A DNA stretch of 64,000 bases. Origin: Hyaloperonospora brassicae (taxonomy: Eukaryota; Oomycota; Peronosporomycetes; Peronosporales; Peronosporaceae). Of the stretch, positions 44,560 through 54,622 are shown piece after piece. The stretch lies in NCBI GenBank assembly GCA_947650285.1, contig CANTFL010000144.1, positions 310,001 to 374,000 on the forward strand, given 5' to 3'. The notes under the pieces were generated by a model. That model saw nothing but the letters and a program-made list of their open reading frames with translations. It did no database searches and was not told the DNA's origin. The translations under genes and the position numbers were made by a program. Each line of letters starts with the position of its first letter. Positions within the stretch are counted from its first letter, which is position 1.

Positions 44560-46928
44560 CCTTGGTCATCAGACTTTCTCAACAAATGCATATATGAATG
44601 GTCCAGAACGCTCGGCTTGTGCCGGATTCCAACCTGGCGAGCGTCCTAGTTTAACATTTTCTCGACCTTTGGGGGAAACATACTCGCATGCTTAGTAGGC
44701 AAATACCACTGGCGGATTACGTATAATAACTTTTCCATGGGGCATTTACCATTCTCATGTACCTCTCCACATGGTACACACACGTAGAAGCACTGGTCCG
44801 ATGGATACCCTTTGAGACCGCACTTCTGGCACGTTAGTCTCTGCTAGCATCCACGATCATCATGTCGCGTCAAACCGCAGTGGGTGCATGCCTTCGGTTT
44901 TCCACCTCGATCACGTACACCTTCTTCACCAGTATTCTTCTGCCAGGTACGATAATCTTGATCCGATCTATCTTGACCAGATGTAGTGGTCACACGAATT
45001 CGGCGGCGATCTTTGTCTTCATCCGATCCAATAGAGTCCGATTCCGATCCGCTACTTTCGATCCACTACTTTCGATCCGCTCACGGATTGCCCTCACCGC
45101 CCGAGCAGTTTTCGATGACGTAGGATTCGAGGAGGCATTTGCTCGCTGGTGGAACTTGTTCGATCCTGTCGACGTCTTCAACTGACGAATTTTCATACTT
45201 TGGCATGCACGTAAAGTCTCATCCAACTCATCGAAATCGTCCAATCGTAGTAGTGTCATCTGCTTGGCCTGATCGCGATCGTCCAACGTGGCAATGAAAT
45301 GTCCCACATGTTCAGGACGTGTGTCCAACGTGGTCATACTCTCGTCTCTGATCGCGATCTTGGCGTGCTTATCCGAGACATCGAAGCGGTGTAGAGACTT
45401 CTGTGGAGTTTCATCCGATCGTTTTTGTGCGAGATACTATCGTCTGGCCAGAGACACACCTTGCCCTCCATATTGTACCATCAACACATCCAGCAATCTC
45501 TTCCACTTCTTTCGAGTGGAACGACCTAGTCGTTTATACCAGTTTCGAGCGGCTTCTGTCAGCAGATCTCCGAACAATAAACACGTCCTTTTATCAGGCG
45601 CTTGATCACGCAAGAAGGCCGATTTGACCTTTCTGATCCAGCTTCTATCCCGATCTTTATATCGATCCTTGCCACTGAATTCTTACAGCTCTGTCATCGC
45701 CGACACTCGAATGCGCTAAGGTATAGTACCACCATCTTGCAACGTCTCGGTCGTAGCTACCATAGCGTGTCTATTATCTTCTTGTCCCGAATTATCTGGA
45801 ACGATGTCGTCAGGTTCGAGAAACTTCGGTTGACTGCTGCGCGACTGCACTGATTCCATCTCCACATCGGGAGTATATCATTCATATGATATAGCAGGCT
45901 TGATCCTTTGGCTAGGATAGATCGCTAGAAACGCTCGTTTCCGTTGATCTTGGCGAAAACGTTCCATGGCCTCATCGAGGTATGTCAGCAGGAGTCCTTG
46001 CGTAGCAGTCGTCATCTGCTCCTTAGCACCTGTGGCCTTCGATCGCGTGTTCAGCTTCACCGACTTGACTCGATAGCATAGATGGGTTGCACCACTTGGG
46101 ACTAGAGACATTTGCTGAATGCCAAACGAATCATCTGACTCCATATCTGATTCCGCCGGGTCAAATGCGACGATCCGGTATGATATCCCCTCGGTACATC
46201 GGCGATTGTATCTACCGCTTGATCCGCGGAATCGCACTTCCCCGTCAGAGGAGATAGCTTGTCATACAGAGATTGACCCGCATGGATCACCTCATATTGA
46301 TCGAATTCCAGCAGTTCGCTCGCATCGAAAGCCCCAGCGACGTATTTAGCCTCTTGCAACAACTGGATGATCGCGCTGATCCCTTCTACTGCGTTAGTCG
46401 CCACCCTCGTCCGGGATATCGGGCCTTGTATCTTTCCGATTAGCTTTGATTTCAGTATCCGTAGCACAGGGTCGCTTGATAGCAGATTCTTCAGCGCCTT
46501 CCAATGGAATCTCTGCGCCAGTTGATCCAACTGCCAGCCTTCCAGCTTCATATCCAGAGCATCGTCTACGAACTTGATCGGTTTCACGATCGCTTTTACG
46601 CCGTGATCGTGTCGATCCGATCTGGGCTCTTCTTTCTTCACTCGATATGTCTTTAAACTCGTCTTCTTTGACATTGCCTTATTAGTCTTGAATAGTATTT
46701 GTTCAGTTTTCGCAGAAGAGTTTTCACCCAGCGAATCGTGGTTTGCAGCACGATCCGCGGTGGTCCCCAAAGGGACCAAAGGGGGGCGTCGAGGTTTATC
46801 TTCCAGATCGATTGATCGATCTTCCTCTTGAGTTCATTATCATTAGAGCCCCTCCCAAAACTCTGATAATCCTGGGATCCTTTGAAACCACGCGTCGGAG
46901 GCGATCCCTTTGCCTCTAACGCTTCCAT
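44560..46928 (-). pseudogene. Gag of element 2, broken
   Basis: It starts with MEALEAKGSPPTRGF at 46928. The 225-codon piece 46779-46102 has [40 protein letters not shown] and [20 protein letters not shown]. The middle pieces (45853-45340) carry CLLFGDLLTEAARNWYKRL; 45337-44990 carries PEHVGHFIATLDDRDQAKQM, then TLLRLDDFDELDETL. A Cys/His-rich zinc-knuckle region follows at about 44850-44740 (CGLKGYPSDQC-like) and ends KHASMFPPKVEKMLN before 44640. At least five breaks. The 65 bases upstream (46929-46993) are leader, with GGTCAAGACTGAA shared with element 1. Confidence 0.75.
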
Positions 46929-46993
46929 CCCAGGTTCAGTCTTGACCTATACTTCTTTACTTAAAGACTCACAGGAGTCGTAAGGTTTTTTAA

Positions 46994-48090
46994 ACGAATT
47001 AATCCAGGCGTCGTGGGGCAACTGCTAAGCGCCAAATGTACGAGGTGTCGCGAAGCGATAATAGTAAGAAGACACTACACACACTTGTGAATGGATTGAC
47101 TGGTCAAGTTGATGGCAACATTAGTTATGAGACCCCTTCTTTCTTGAATACGCTCTTTTTGACCTAGACGAATTTTCTGACGGCGAATTTAGCCAAGCAT
47201 TACAGGCAGGAGAATTATCCGAGTTAGTGGTCATTCGGCCGGATATTGAGATGAACGCATCCTCGTTATTGGACGAGTCTGTCCTTGAGGACACAAGGGT
47301 GGAACTGGATGACCGAAATGGATCTTCGATCCTTAAGGATCCTCTTGATCCGTTCTATCTTTTGGTAAAGAAATTCCAGGAAGTGGTGTGTCACAACCCA
47401 CCGTCCGTTTTGCCTCCCGATAGAGGAGTACGTCATGAAATTGACTTGGTTCCTGGAACCACAAACTGCGTAACACGGCAGTGGCCTTTACCGAAGAAGC
47501 AGTGTGACGTCATTGACGACTTCTTTCGTGCAAAGCGCGTGGCAGGAAGGGTTCGTGAGAGCAAATCTCCCCATTCCTCACCGACCTTGTGCGTCAAAAA
47601 GCCCAATGGGAAGTGGCGCATTGTTCAGCCTTACAATGAGCGCAATGCGGCCACCATCCCGGCTCAGACACCAATTACGAGGAAGGATGTTCTTCAGAAC
47701 AATATGGTAGGATGTACAATGTACAGTGCGCTCGACTTAGTCAATGGTTATTACCAGCTGCTCATGTGAGAGAGCGATGTTCCGCTGACAGCGGTCATCA
47801 CTCCGAGCGGTATGCTCTGGAATTGGCTTGTTATGCCGCAAGGGATATTAAATGCCTTAGCTACACTCAATCGTCTTGTGACACAATTGTTCAGACCTCA
47901 CCGAGGATATGCACAGACGTCCTTTGATGACTTCTTTGTCCATAGTCGTGCTATTAACGGTCGGTCAGATGTGGAAAATCACATTGACCATTTACCAGCG
48001 AGCTCGAGTGCATGCGCACGAATAAGTTGTAGGCCAACGCGTCTAAGTGCATCTTTGGTGCAGAAGAGTTTCCCTATTTAGGGTGATTTA
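46994..48090 (+). pseudogene. Reverse transcriptase of element 3, broken
   Basis: After the insertion site the linker continues to DEFSDGEFSQALQAGELSEL (from 47167, after a one-base shift at a T-run). The RT piece 47227-47769 has GVRHEIDLVPGTTNCVTRQW, VRESKSPHSSPTLCVKKPNG, KWRIVQPYNERNAATIPAQT and MYSALDLVNGYYQLLM. After a stop it reads PSGMLWNWLVMPQGILNA and SFDDFFVHSRA (about 47918-47950). The catalytic box is therefore S-F-D-D, with the usual Tyr changed to Ser. It cannot be active. Confidence 0.85.
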
Positions 48091-48640
48091 TTGGTAAGCG
48101 AGACCTTTGAGCGGACCCCGCTAAGGTCAAAGCCATAGTTGACTGGCCGGTTCCAAAGAACCAAAAGGACGTACGTAATTGGCTTGGCCTTGCCAGTTAC
48201 TTGCACAAGTACAGTGCGAATTACGCAGATATGGCTCGGCCATTATCCAATCTCCTTAAAAAGGATGTGGAATTTTGCTGAACTAGCACCTGAGCATTAT
48301 GCTTTTAAAGCAGTAAAGGAGAGTCTCCTTCATGCGCCAATCTTGGCTTTTCCTGATCCTGGTCGATCTTTCAGTGTCGTCTGTGACGCATCTGACTTTG
48401 ACATAGGCAGCGCCTTGTTATAGACAGAGTCTAATGGACGGGAATGCGTCATTGCATTTTAGCCCCGGCAGCTGAAGGCTGCAGAAAAGAAGTATCCTGT
48501 TCATGACAAAGAGCTACTTGCAATGAAGTATGCTCTCGTCAAATTCATAGTTCATCTTCTTGGATCGAAGCCGTTTGTGATATACACCGATCATGCGTCC
48601 CTAAGCACTGAGAACCAGTCGCCTCACCTCTCAGAGAATG
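48091..48640 (+). pseudogene. RT connection and RNase H of element 3, broken
   Basis: The translation shows WLGLASYLHKYSANYADMAR (about 48180-48240), VVCDASDFDIGSALL (48376-48420, first acidic residue), then after stops YPVHDKELLAMKYALVKF (about 48495-48545) and FVIYTDHASLS (48572-48605). These are the three acidic sites of Gypsy RNase H. No second RNase H follows, unlike elements 1 and 2. Confidence 0.8.
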
Positions 48641-49890
48641 GCTGGTTGGCTTTCCTTCTTTGCCGAGTACAACTTCGAGGTGAAGTATAAGCAGGGCAAG
48701 CAGAATGTTTGGGCTGATGCGTTGCCACGCAGGCCTGACTATGAGCCAGCTCATGTTAAGACTCTGTCGTCGTCGGTCACTGACCTAATCCGTACGGCAA
48801 ATGCCAAGGATGAGCGCCGTGTAGCTCTGCTACGTGATCTATGGAGCGAGGAGTTTAAGGACTCGGACATAGAATTGTCGGTACGATTACGTGCGAGGTT
48901 ACATCGATATTCTATCGATCAAGGCCTGTTGTGCTATAGCACGGATGTGGAGGATACCCCTCGCGTCGTTGTCCCTCATGATGAGGAGTTGAAGTATCGG
49001 ATCCTCTCTGAGGCACATGATACTGCGTTGAGTGGTCATCTCGGTCGTGAGAAGATCTACGGCTCATTTAGCCAATGCTATTGGTGGCCCGAACTATTCA
49101 AATGGGTGAGCACATATGTGCGTACGTGTGAAACGTGTCAACGGGTGAAAACTCTCACCTCACGCGGCCGAGCCGCTGGCTGGGTTACCTATACCCAAAG
49201 GGTGTTGGGAGTCCATCAGTATTAAATTCCTGTTCGGTTTACCGAACTTTTCGTATGGAAATACGGGTACTGTGGTCTTTGTTGACCATTTGAGCAAGAT
49301 GGCTCATTTAGCGGCGGTTCCAGATACCATTGATGGTGAGGGTACAGCTACGCTGTTTACCGATCGCGTGTTTCGACAACACGATTTACCGTTGGCAATT
49401 GTCTCTGATAGAGATCCTCGGTTACTGGAAAGTTTTGGAAATCCATCTTCAAGGTGCTCGGCACACGTTTAGACATGTCCACAGCGGAATATCCGCTGAC
49501 TGATGGTCGAAACGAGCAAATGAATCGCATCATCGGTTAAATCTTGCGCAGTGTTTGCGCTGAAACGCCTAAGCATTGGAGTTCGATGCTACCTGTCGTC
49601 TAGTTTGCGTAGAATAATTCCGTGCATGCCTCCACCGACTAAACATCGTTTTATGTGAATGGTCTCACCCCCCCCACCCGCATTCCTTTCCTTATACCAC
49701 TGCGTGGTTTAGAGCTTGGTGGGGGAGGGGTTGCCGATCGGCTTGCTGATATCAGCCCTGCTACTGTTCAAAAACCGGTAATCGAGTTTCTCGCAGCGTG
49801 ATTAAATGTCTTACGACATGTGCGTGAAGCACTGGCTGATAGCCAATACAAACAGCAGAAACAAGATGATGCAAAAAGCACAGGTTGTAT
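48638..49890 (+). pseudogene. Integrase of element 3, broken
   Basis: 195 open codons (48638-49225) begin AGWLSFFAEYNFEVKYKQGK, the RNase H tail, and reach the zinc domain: EAHDTALSGHLGREKIYGSF ... YVRTCETCQRVK, giving H-H-C-C. The core is at 49272-49472: VFVDHLSKMAHLAAVP, then IVSDRDPRLLESF with an Asp. Past a shift, TDGRNEQMNRII (about 49500-49535) holds the catalytic Glu as N-E-Q. The C-terminal stretch at 49800-49920 reads LNVLRHVREALADSQYKQQK and YEVGDQVLPNAKTR. Confidence 0.82.
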
Positions 49891-50520
49891 TAAGCTTTAT
49901 GAGGTCGGAGACCAAGTTCTACCTAATGCTAAAACCCGCCTACAAATGTAGTGTCCGCCGTCTTTAATACATAGTTGCTCCCGCACTTCATTGGACCATT
50001 CACTGTCGTCGCCAAGAATGGACTTGCGTATACTATCAACATTCCGCGTAAACTGCGCACACACACCGTGTTCTACGTTGGCTTGCTTGAGCCGTATTGA
50101 GACCGCCCCATGTAAACTTGGAGGCGCTTGCGCCGGGTAGGTTGGCCTTGCCATCGGTTGCTGAATCCTTATCAGGAGGTCAAGCTGGGCCTCTATCCGG
50201 GCTTGGCTCAACTTCAACGCCTGGACACGGGCTCGCATTGCGTCAAACGCACTCTGGGTCTTACCCAATGTCTCACGGAGACCACTCAGCTCGAGAAGCA
50301 CCTTCTCATGCTCCTCCTTCGGTATACCGACCACTTTCGACGCTGCTCGGTGAGCAAGGGGACCGCCAGTGCCATGTGGAGCGACTTCTGAAACGACGTC
50401 GTCGTCAGGGTCAATACCAGTATCTGTTGAAGTGGCGAGGGACCCGGAGTCGGAAAACTCGTGGGAGTTTGAGACACCCCTTTGGCAGGATTGACCATAC
50501 GCCGTTGATGTTTTTTTGAC
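49891..50520 (+). pseudogene. Integrase tail and chromodomain of element 3
   Basis: After a shift the frame reads HFIGPFTVVAKNGLAYTINI, then RKLRTHTVFYVGLLEPY (about 49990-50098). A Pro/Ser-rich linker follows, then the chromodomain CHVERLLKRRRRQGQYQYLL, KWRGTRSRKTRGS (about 50370-50465), where W-R-G is the second aromatic position. It ends near 50520. The long minus-strand frame over this part (50655-49897) is treated as a shadow. Confidence 0.72.
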
Positions 50521-50697
50521 ATCGTGGCAGGGGTCATCACTCGACCGAGAGCGCTTCTCACCAATAGTGGTGGAGGCAGGTGGGTAGTTGGGTACCGCTT
50601 GACCAACACCCACATCAATCGGTACAGCCGGAGCATAGCGTGTGCGCGTTCGCAACAGGCCTCTGGACTTAAGCTTGGCGTAATCATACCGAAGCTT

Positions 50698-51450
50698 TCA
50701 TTCTAGACGAACATCTGCCACATCGGCACTTGATCTGAGAGCTAACACGCTGCTAGGGTGTCGATTCCGATGCACCCAGCGAACAAAAGCGTTGTTTTCT
50801 TCCCTCTGAGATTCGCCTGCAAATAGGAGGATGGGTATACCCTTCATTGGTGGAACCGATTCACCCCGTGCTTGCGTGTCAAGTCGCAACTTATATGGAC
50901 TCTGAGTCGTCAAGTGAGGTTGCAGGTACCTCTCGCGAAGTACATGTCGACTCGCCACCTCATCAGAAGATGTAGGCTCAGCGCTAATGGTCCACGTTGC
51001 CAAAGAACTACCTGTCGTTTGGCGTATACGCCCTTCCACACTGAGTGGGGTGAACAGATAGCCACGACGACCCTCAAGAGTTGCAGCAAGCTGCATACAG
51101 CGCTGAGCGCTCTCCTCTCGTTGGATAACGAACTGGTGTTGCTCATCGAGCGGATTGGTGATGATGGCATCGCCCACGATGGGTGTTTGATGCGGCGCCG
51201 ATGGCGCGTTGGCTTCGCCACGCTCGGCATATAGGTTTGGTGCAGTATGAGCTGGTGCCTCTTGCACTGGTGAGTCGAACATTGTCCTCTCTTCACCATG
51301 GATATCGGTATCGCTACTATAATTCACCTTCACATCGATGCCGAGGTAGGACGAGAGAGTCGAGGACTCATGGGGTGGCGATACCATGGTGTTTTGTGTT
51401 TTGCCAACCGTGAAGGTTGAAGCGCACACACACCGTCCTCTTCGAGACAA
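50698..51450 (-). CDS. Possible antisense gene in the 3' part of element 3
   Basis: 250 open codons on the minus strand lie between the chromodomain and the 3' LTR. The position and direction are like those of the antisense gene of element 2. The translation has a Ser/His-rich N-terminus, then NPLDEQHQFVIQREESAQRC and, near the end, IPILLFAGESQREENNAFVR. The frame stays open past a single TGA at 50698-50700 for another 250 codons, but that part overlaps the plus-strand chromodomain and may be a shadow. I see no similarity to the antisense protein of element 2 and no known domain. Confidence 0.3.
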   Translation of the reverse strand: MSRRGRCVCASTFTVGKTQNTMVSPPHESSTLSSYLGIDVKVNYSSDTDIHGEERTMFDSPVQEAPAHTAPNLYAERGEANAPSAPHQTPIVGDAIITNPLDEQHQFVIQREESAQRCMQLAATLEGRRGYLFTPLSVEGRIRQTTGSSLATWTISAEPTSSDEVASRHVLRERYLQPHLTTQSPYKLRLDTQARGESVPPMKGIPILLFAGESQREENNAFVRWVHRNRHPSSVLALRSSADVADVRLE

Positions 51451-51496
51451 TAATCCGATTGACGTTTCGTGGTAACGTCAGTCTGGTGCGGGAGCG

Positions 51497-51980
51497 TGTA
51501 ACGAGGTTACCTGTCGGCTGATAGTCGAAAATAGGTGTGGTACACACAAGGGATGGGATTCCCTTCAAAGTAATATTCGAACACAAGTATCAATTGTTGA
51601 AGAATGATGTCTGTCAACCATTGATTACGAGATCTTTTGATAGGTTTATCTAGGACATAAGTGAGAAGGTTATCAGTTATTTACTTTGTTCAACGGTGTT
51701 CTTTTAGGTTAAAAGAAGAAATAAAATTCAGTTCCCATTTTGATCCGATAGACACGTGCCTCTTTGAGGCGTCTTGATCGGAAGAGCTAGCAACGCCTGT
51801 AAAGGTAGCTTCTCTAGAGCACTCTGTGCTGTAATTCTCTTGAATCGTTTGGTCCCCCCGGGAACAGGGACCGTAAGCTCTCTAAGCTTGTTGACTCGCT
51901 GAGTTGATTTCGTATGACCAAAGTTTATCGTGGAGCGTTCAGTCTTCCTCTGACTTAAGTAGCTGTGTAGCTCCGCTACA
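51497..51980 (+). repeat. 3' LTR of element 3
   Basis: It starts TGTAACGAGGTTACCTG and ends CTCCGCTACA. It matches 32534-33094 with one copy of the 78-bp unit. GGTGCGGGAGCG just before it (51485-51496) is the likely polypurine-type priming segment. ACATG follows as the right target duplicate. Confidence 0.92.
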
Positions 51981-52416
51981 ACATGGATGAGGCGTCCCTA
52001 GTGTCTCTGTTCTGATTCATTAGACAGGAAGGATGAAGACGTGATTTGAAGGCTTGGTAGTGTCAGCAAATCCATTACCTCTGGTTCTGTCTATGTGGAA
52101 CAAGGAGCCAGTCAGCAGTGGGCGTTCGTACGCTGCACCCGGATACGCGTCCTCCTACTCCGTCCCCGCACAGTGTCAGCAGTTCTGACTCCCAACACCC
52201 TACGCCTCGTGGTTTGTTAAAAAAACAATCATCATTCACAGTCGCACCGCAACTTATGTTTGCGAACACCGCCTGCGAATCTATCATTATTCATACTTCA
52301 AGAATTTATCCACCTACTCTCTCTGCTTGGAATTTCTGTGCTCTACAAAGTACACAAATTCCTGGACAAAGCCAGCACAGACACCCTTAAAGTTGTGCTG
52401 GTTTTATAGCGCCAAA

Positions 52417-53004
52417 ATGCTGCACCAGCATCAACTTCACGTTTCGCGTGTCTCTCTGTCCCAAATTTTCACGGTTCAGCTTAGGCCATTTTCCCCCCTT
52501 CGGGGGCGGCCAGATCAGAGGAAATCCTCCCCTAGTGGAGCCGACAGGGTAGAAGTTCTGACACGGGCACGCTGCACTCGCTGTCCCGGGTGTGTGCGCA
52601 GAGGACCGACGGGTTGCGCAAGCGGCTTATCAGGAGCGTTTTACGGACTGGAGGCGTACCCCGCGCATCGGATTGCCGCTGCGGCTGGCGCACACTTCAC
52701 GTTGAGCGGCCGCGCTAGCGTCCGATTGGGAGCCATCATTGCGGATGGATGCGACCCTCAGGGATATATTACGGCGGGTTGGCGTTCCCCACGCCTTGCG
52801 GTCACTTCGGTGATCGCACTCCACGTCGAGAGGCCGCGCATGCGGTCACTAGGGTTTCCCTACGATACGTGTCTTCGCTTCGGCGATTGTACAATTTGTG
52901 ATCATCCGCCCGTCCGGGCAGCCGTGACAGATTACGAACGATACACGTGTGTCCCTTGGCTACAGCAGCCTAGTCAGACGAATCGAGGGCCTCATTTTAG
53001 GTGA
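52417..53004 (+). CDS. Unrecognised 196-codon open reading frame
   Basis: It starts with ATG at 52417. The protein is basic and Arg-, Ala- and Cys-rich (for example ARCTRCPGCVRRGPTGCASG, IICDH-like CTICDHPPVRAAV), without a signal peptide, transmembrane segment or motif I can name. Codon use is GC-rich, like the GH3 gene. It could be a real single-copy gene or chance openness in GC-rich DNA. No promoter-like site is convincing. Confidence 0.22.
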   Translation: MLHQHQLHVSRVSLSQIFTVQLRPFSPLRGRPDQRKSSPSGADRVEVLTRARCTRCPGCVRRGPTGCASGLSGAFYGLEAYPAHRIAAAAGAHFTLSGRASVRLGAIIADGCDPQGYITAGWRSPRLAVTSVIALHVERPRMRSLGFPYDTCLRFGDCTICDHPPVRAAVTDYERYTCVPWLQQPSQTNRGPHFR

Positions 53005-54168
53005 CGCGCCCCGTACGTCCACCGGACTCGAATGAGCACCGGCGTTGTCATCCGGGCTTAGGAACTTTTCAGACATCGTGCGACCTTAAATAGTTAAGTA
53101 GACGATCTTGAACCAACTAACCAACCAACCAATGTTTCTCGCGTCTACGTGTATCAACCTCATACCACCGAGCTCCCTCTCACTCTTTCGCACTCTTCTA
53201 TTGGATAGTACATAATATCCTCGAACATTCAGCCGTTCATCTATGTGAGGCTGCACTCTCACGAATGACATCATTGGAAAATAACGGTTTTTTGCAGATC
53301 TGTCACGCACCATAGTCCAACCGTGTCCTTGCGACACCATCGATCCACAAGACATCGTTCGCTGTTTTGCGGACGGCCGTCATCAGTCCTCGTGCTCCTA
53401 CGACTCCTATAGCTCCTATCTAAGTCTTTTTCGTCGTGACGCTAAGCTCATGACGGGGCACATCGAGATGTATGGATATACCATCATGAACCCTCCAACA
53501 ACGACTTGCTGTCGGATTCTCCGCCCCTTTAGACACCGTCTGCTTTAGAACAAGACCGATCGAAAAATTGGCGATCGTCAATTGTTCACCATCCAGCTCA
53601 AGTCGGCCCCAGCCTCAGTCCCTCGTCTCGGGCAGCCCCTTTGGCGGAATCCTACCTTGCGATACCCGGAGTGGGTACGGCTATGTCTCGGAATGTCGTT
53701 CGTGGGTAGTCCAAAGACATGTTATACCACATGATGAGCCGTTCGTTCAATCGACAATCGGAGCCTTTCCGCTGAAAAAAGATCGTCGATACGTCGTCGT
53801 TGCGCTGGTCTGGTCTTAATACCGGAGCACACGTACTTCAAACTAATCTTCAGGTCGTTGGAACGTCCATGTGACATGTCCTCGCGAATCGGTAAGACGT
53901 ACCACACAGGACAAGACGATGCCAGGTCCGCACGGGGCTGACGTCTTCTAGTATCGATCGCCCGCCTCCCATAGTCACTGCGCTTGCGCGTAGCTTGATG
54001 CTCGACTGGTTCGTCCGTCCTCCTCGGCGCTTGTGATGCAGTGCCTCTGGTAGTCCGATCATCAAAACACGTTCCTCACACGAATGAATTTGAGATTTAT
54101 CGCAGGTAAACACAACACGACAGCCACAATCCACGATGCTTTGGTTTACACATGAGACACAGACATGC

Positions 54169-54239
54169 TTTGCACGCCTCTGGACTGCCTCTTTGACACC
54201 GACTGCCTCTTTGACATGATTTGCACGCTTCTGGACTAT
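54169..54239 (+). repeat. Short local duplication
   Basis: TTTGCACGCCTCTGGACT (54169-54186) recurs as TTTGCACGCTTCTGGACT (54220-54237), and GACTGCCTCTTTGACA occurs at 54183-54198 and 54201-54216. Confidence 0.8.
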
Positions 54240-54553
54240 CTCTTCTTGATTGGCCACTCGGACTATGGCCGTCTTTGATCGGCTGTGTTCAGTCGGCGCC
54301 GTTCACGATCTGGCGGTGCGTGCACGCACGACCAGCTCCGGACAATACAAACGCTTTCGTGCTGTGCCTTGATCTCTAGTCCTCTGGTCCGTGCGTGAAT
54401 GTGACCTCCCAGCATCCGTGGACAGGCACGTTTCCTTGCGTGTAAAGGCGGGCAAACGCACATGTATACCCTTGGGCCCGTGACGGCGCATAGGAATAGC
54501 GGATCTGCTCCTAGCTGAGCGGAGCGGAGCTGACCGGAGCTTCGCCCTTAGTC

Positions 54554-54570
54554 GTCATTGTCAAATTTCC
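54554..54570 (+). promoter_or_regulatory. Oomycete-type Inr + FPR core promoter of the GH3 gene
   Basis: TCATTGTCAAATTTCC fits the known oomycete start-site pair: an initiator of the YCAYTYY type directly followed by the flanking promoter region with AATTT. It lies about 53-69 bases before the ATG at 54623, the usual spacing. It suggests a short 5' untranslated region. Confidence 0.7.
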
Positions 54571-54622
54571 TGCCTGCAAGCGCCCTGCCAAGCACCTCAA
54601 CACCGACAGCACCCTTCTGCCA

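Larger units (their letters stand above)
35173..46993 (-). mobile_element. Element 2: dual-RNase-H Gypsy element, circularly permuted, one internal LTR
   Basis: Read on the minus strand, the insert begins in the leader (46993), then gag, protease, RT, RNase H, aRNH, integrase, chromodomain, an opposite-strand gene, the polypurine side, one LTR (36338-35211), the primer site and the first 25 bases of leader, ending at 35173. A normal provirus has LTRs at both ends. Here neither end is an LTR and the only LTR is inside. Joining the two ends restores a leader like that of element 1 (GACTCGGGATTTTACC... at 6266). It sits inside element 3 with a 5-6 bp duplication. Coding frames are broken, though less than in element 1. 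Confidence 0.87.
32534..51980 (+). mobile_element. Element 3: Ty3/Gypsy retrotransposon split by element 2
   Basis: Two LTRs in direct orientation (32534-33094 and 51497-51980) bound gag and protease on one side of element 2, and RT, RNase H, integrase and chromodomain on the other. Removing 35173-46993 plus one 6-bp duplicate leaves an element of about 7.6 kb. The flanks ACATT and ACATG differ by one base and fit a 5-bp target duplication. Unlike elements 1 and 2 it has only one RNase H. All frames are broken by several stops. Both LTRs begin with the palindrome TGTAAC-GAG-GTTAC(A). Confidence 0.9.
51981..54553. other. Single-copy region upstream of the GH3 gene; no firm gene
   Basis: The base composition is closer to that of the GH3 gene than to the elements. 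The one ATG-started open stretch worth recording is listed separately. Minus-strand stretches at 53355-53086 and 54257-53850 lack an ATG start or family features. 53114-53135 is a short AACC repeat. Confidence 0.5.

Noticed and set aside
49897..50655. A 252-codon minus-strand frame with a coiled-coil-like segment in element 3.
   Set aside because: The opposite strand encodes the integrase tail and chromodomain in this stretch, so the minus frame is probably a shadow, although it continues the antisense frame of 50698-51450.
50671..50687. A 17-base stretch, AAGCTTGGCGTAATCAT, that equals the HindIII-side sequence of common lacZ cloning vectors as I remember it.
   Set aside because: The match stops after 17 bases and no other vector sequence is next to it. 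The stretch lies inside a continuous antisense open frame of element 3. Chance is the simpler reading, though a vector screen would settle it.
53850..54257. A 135-codon Cys-containing open stretch on the minus strand upstream of the GH3 gene.
   Set aside because: It has no ATG near its start (GTG only), no recognisable domain and no promoter-like element.
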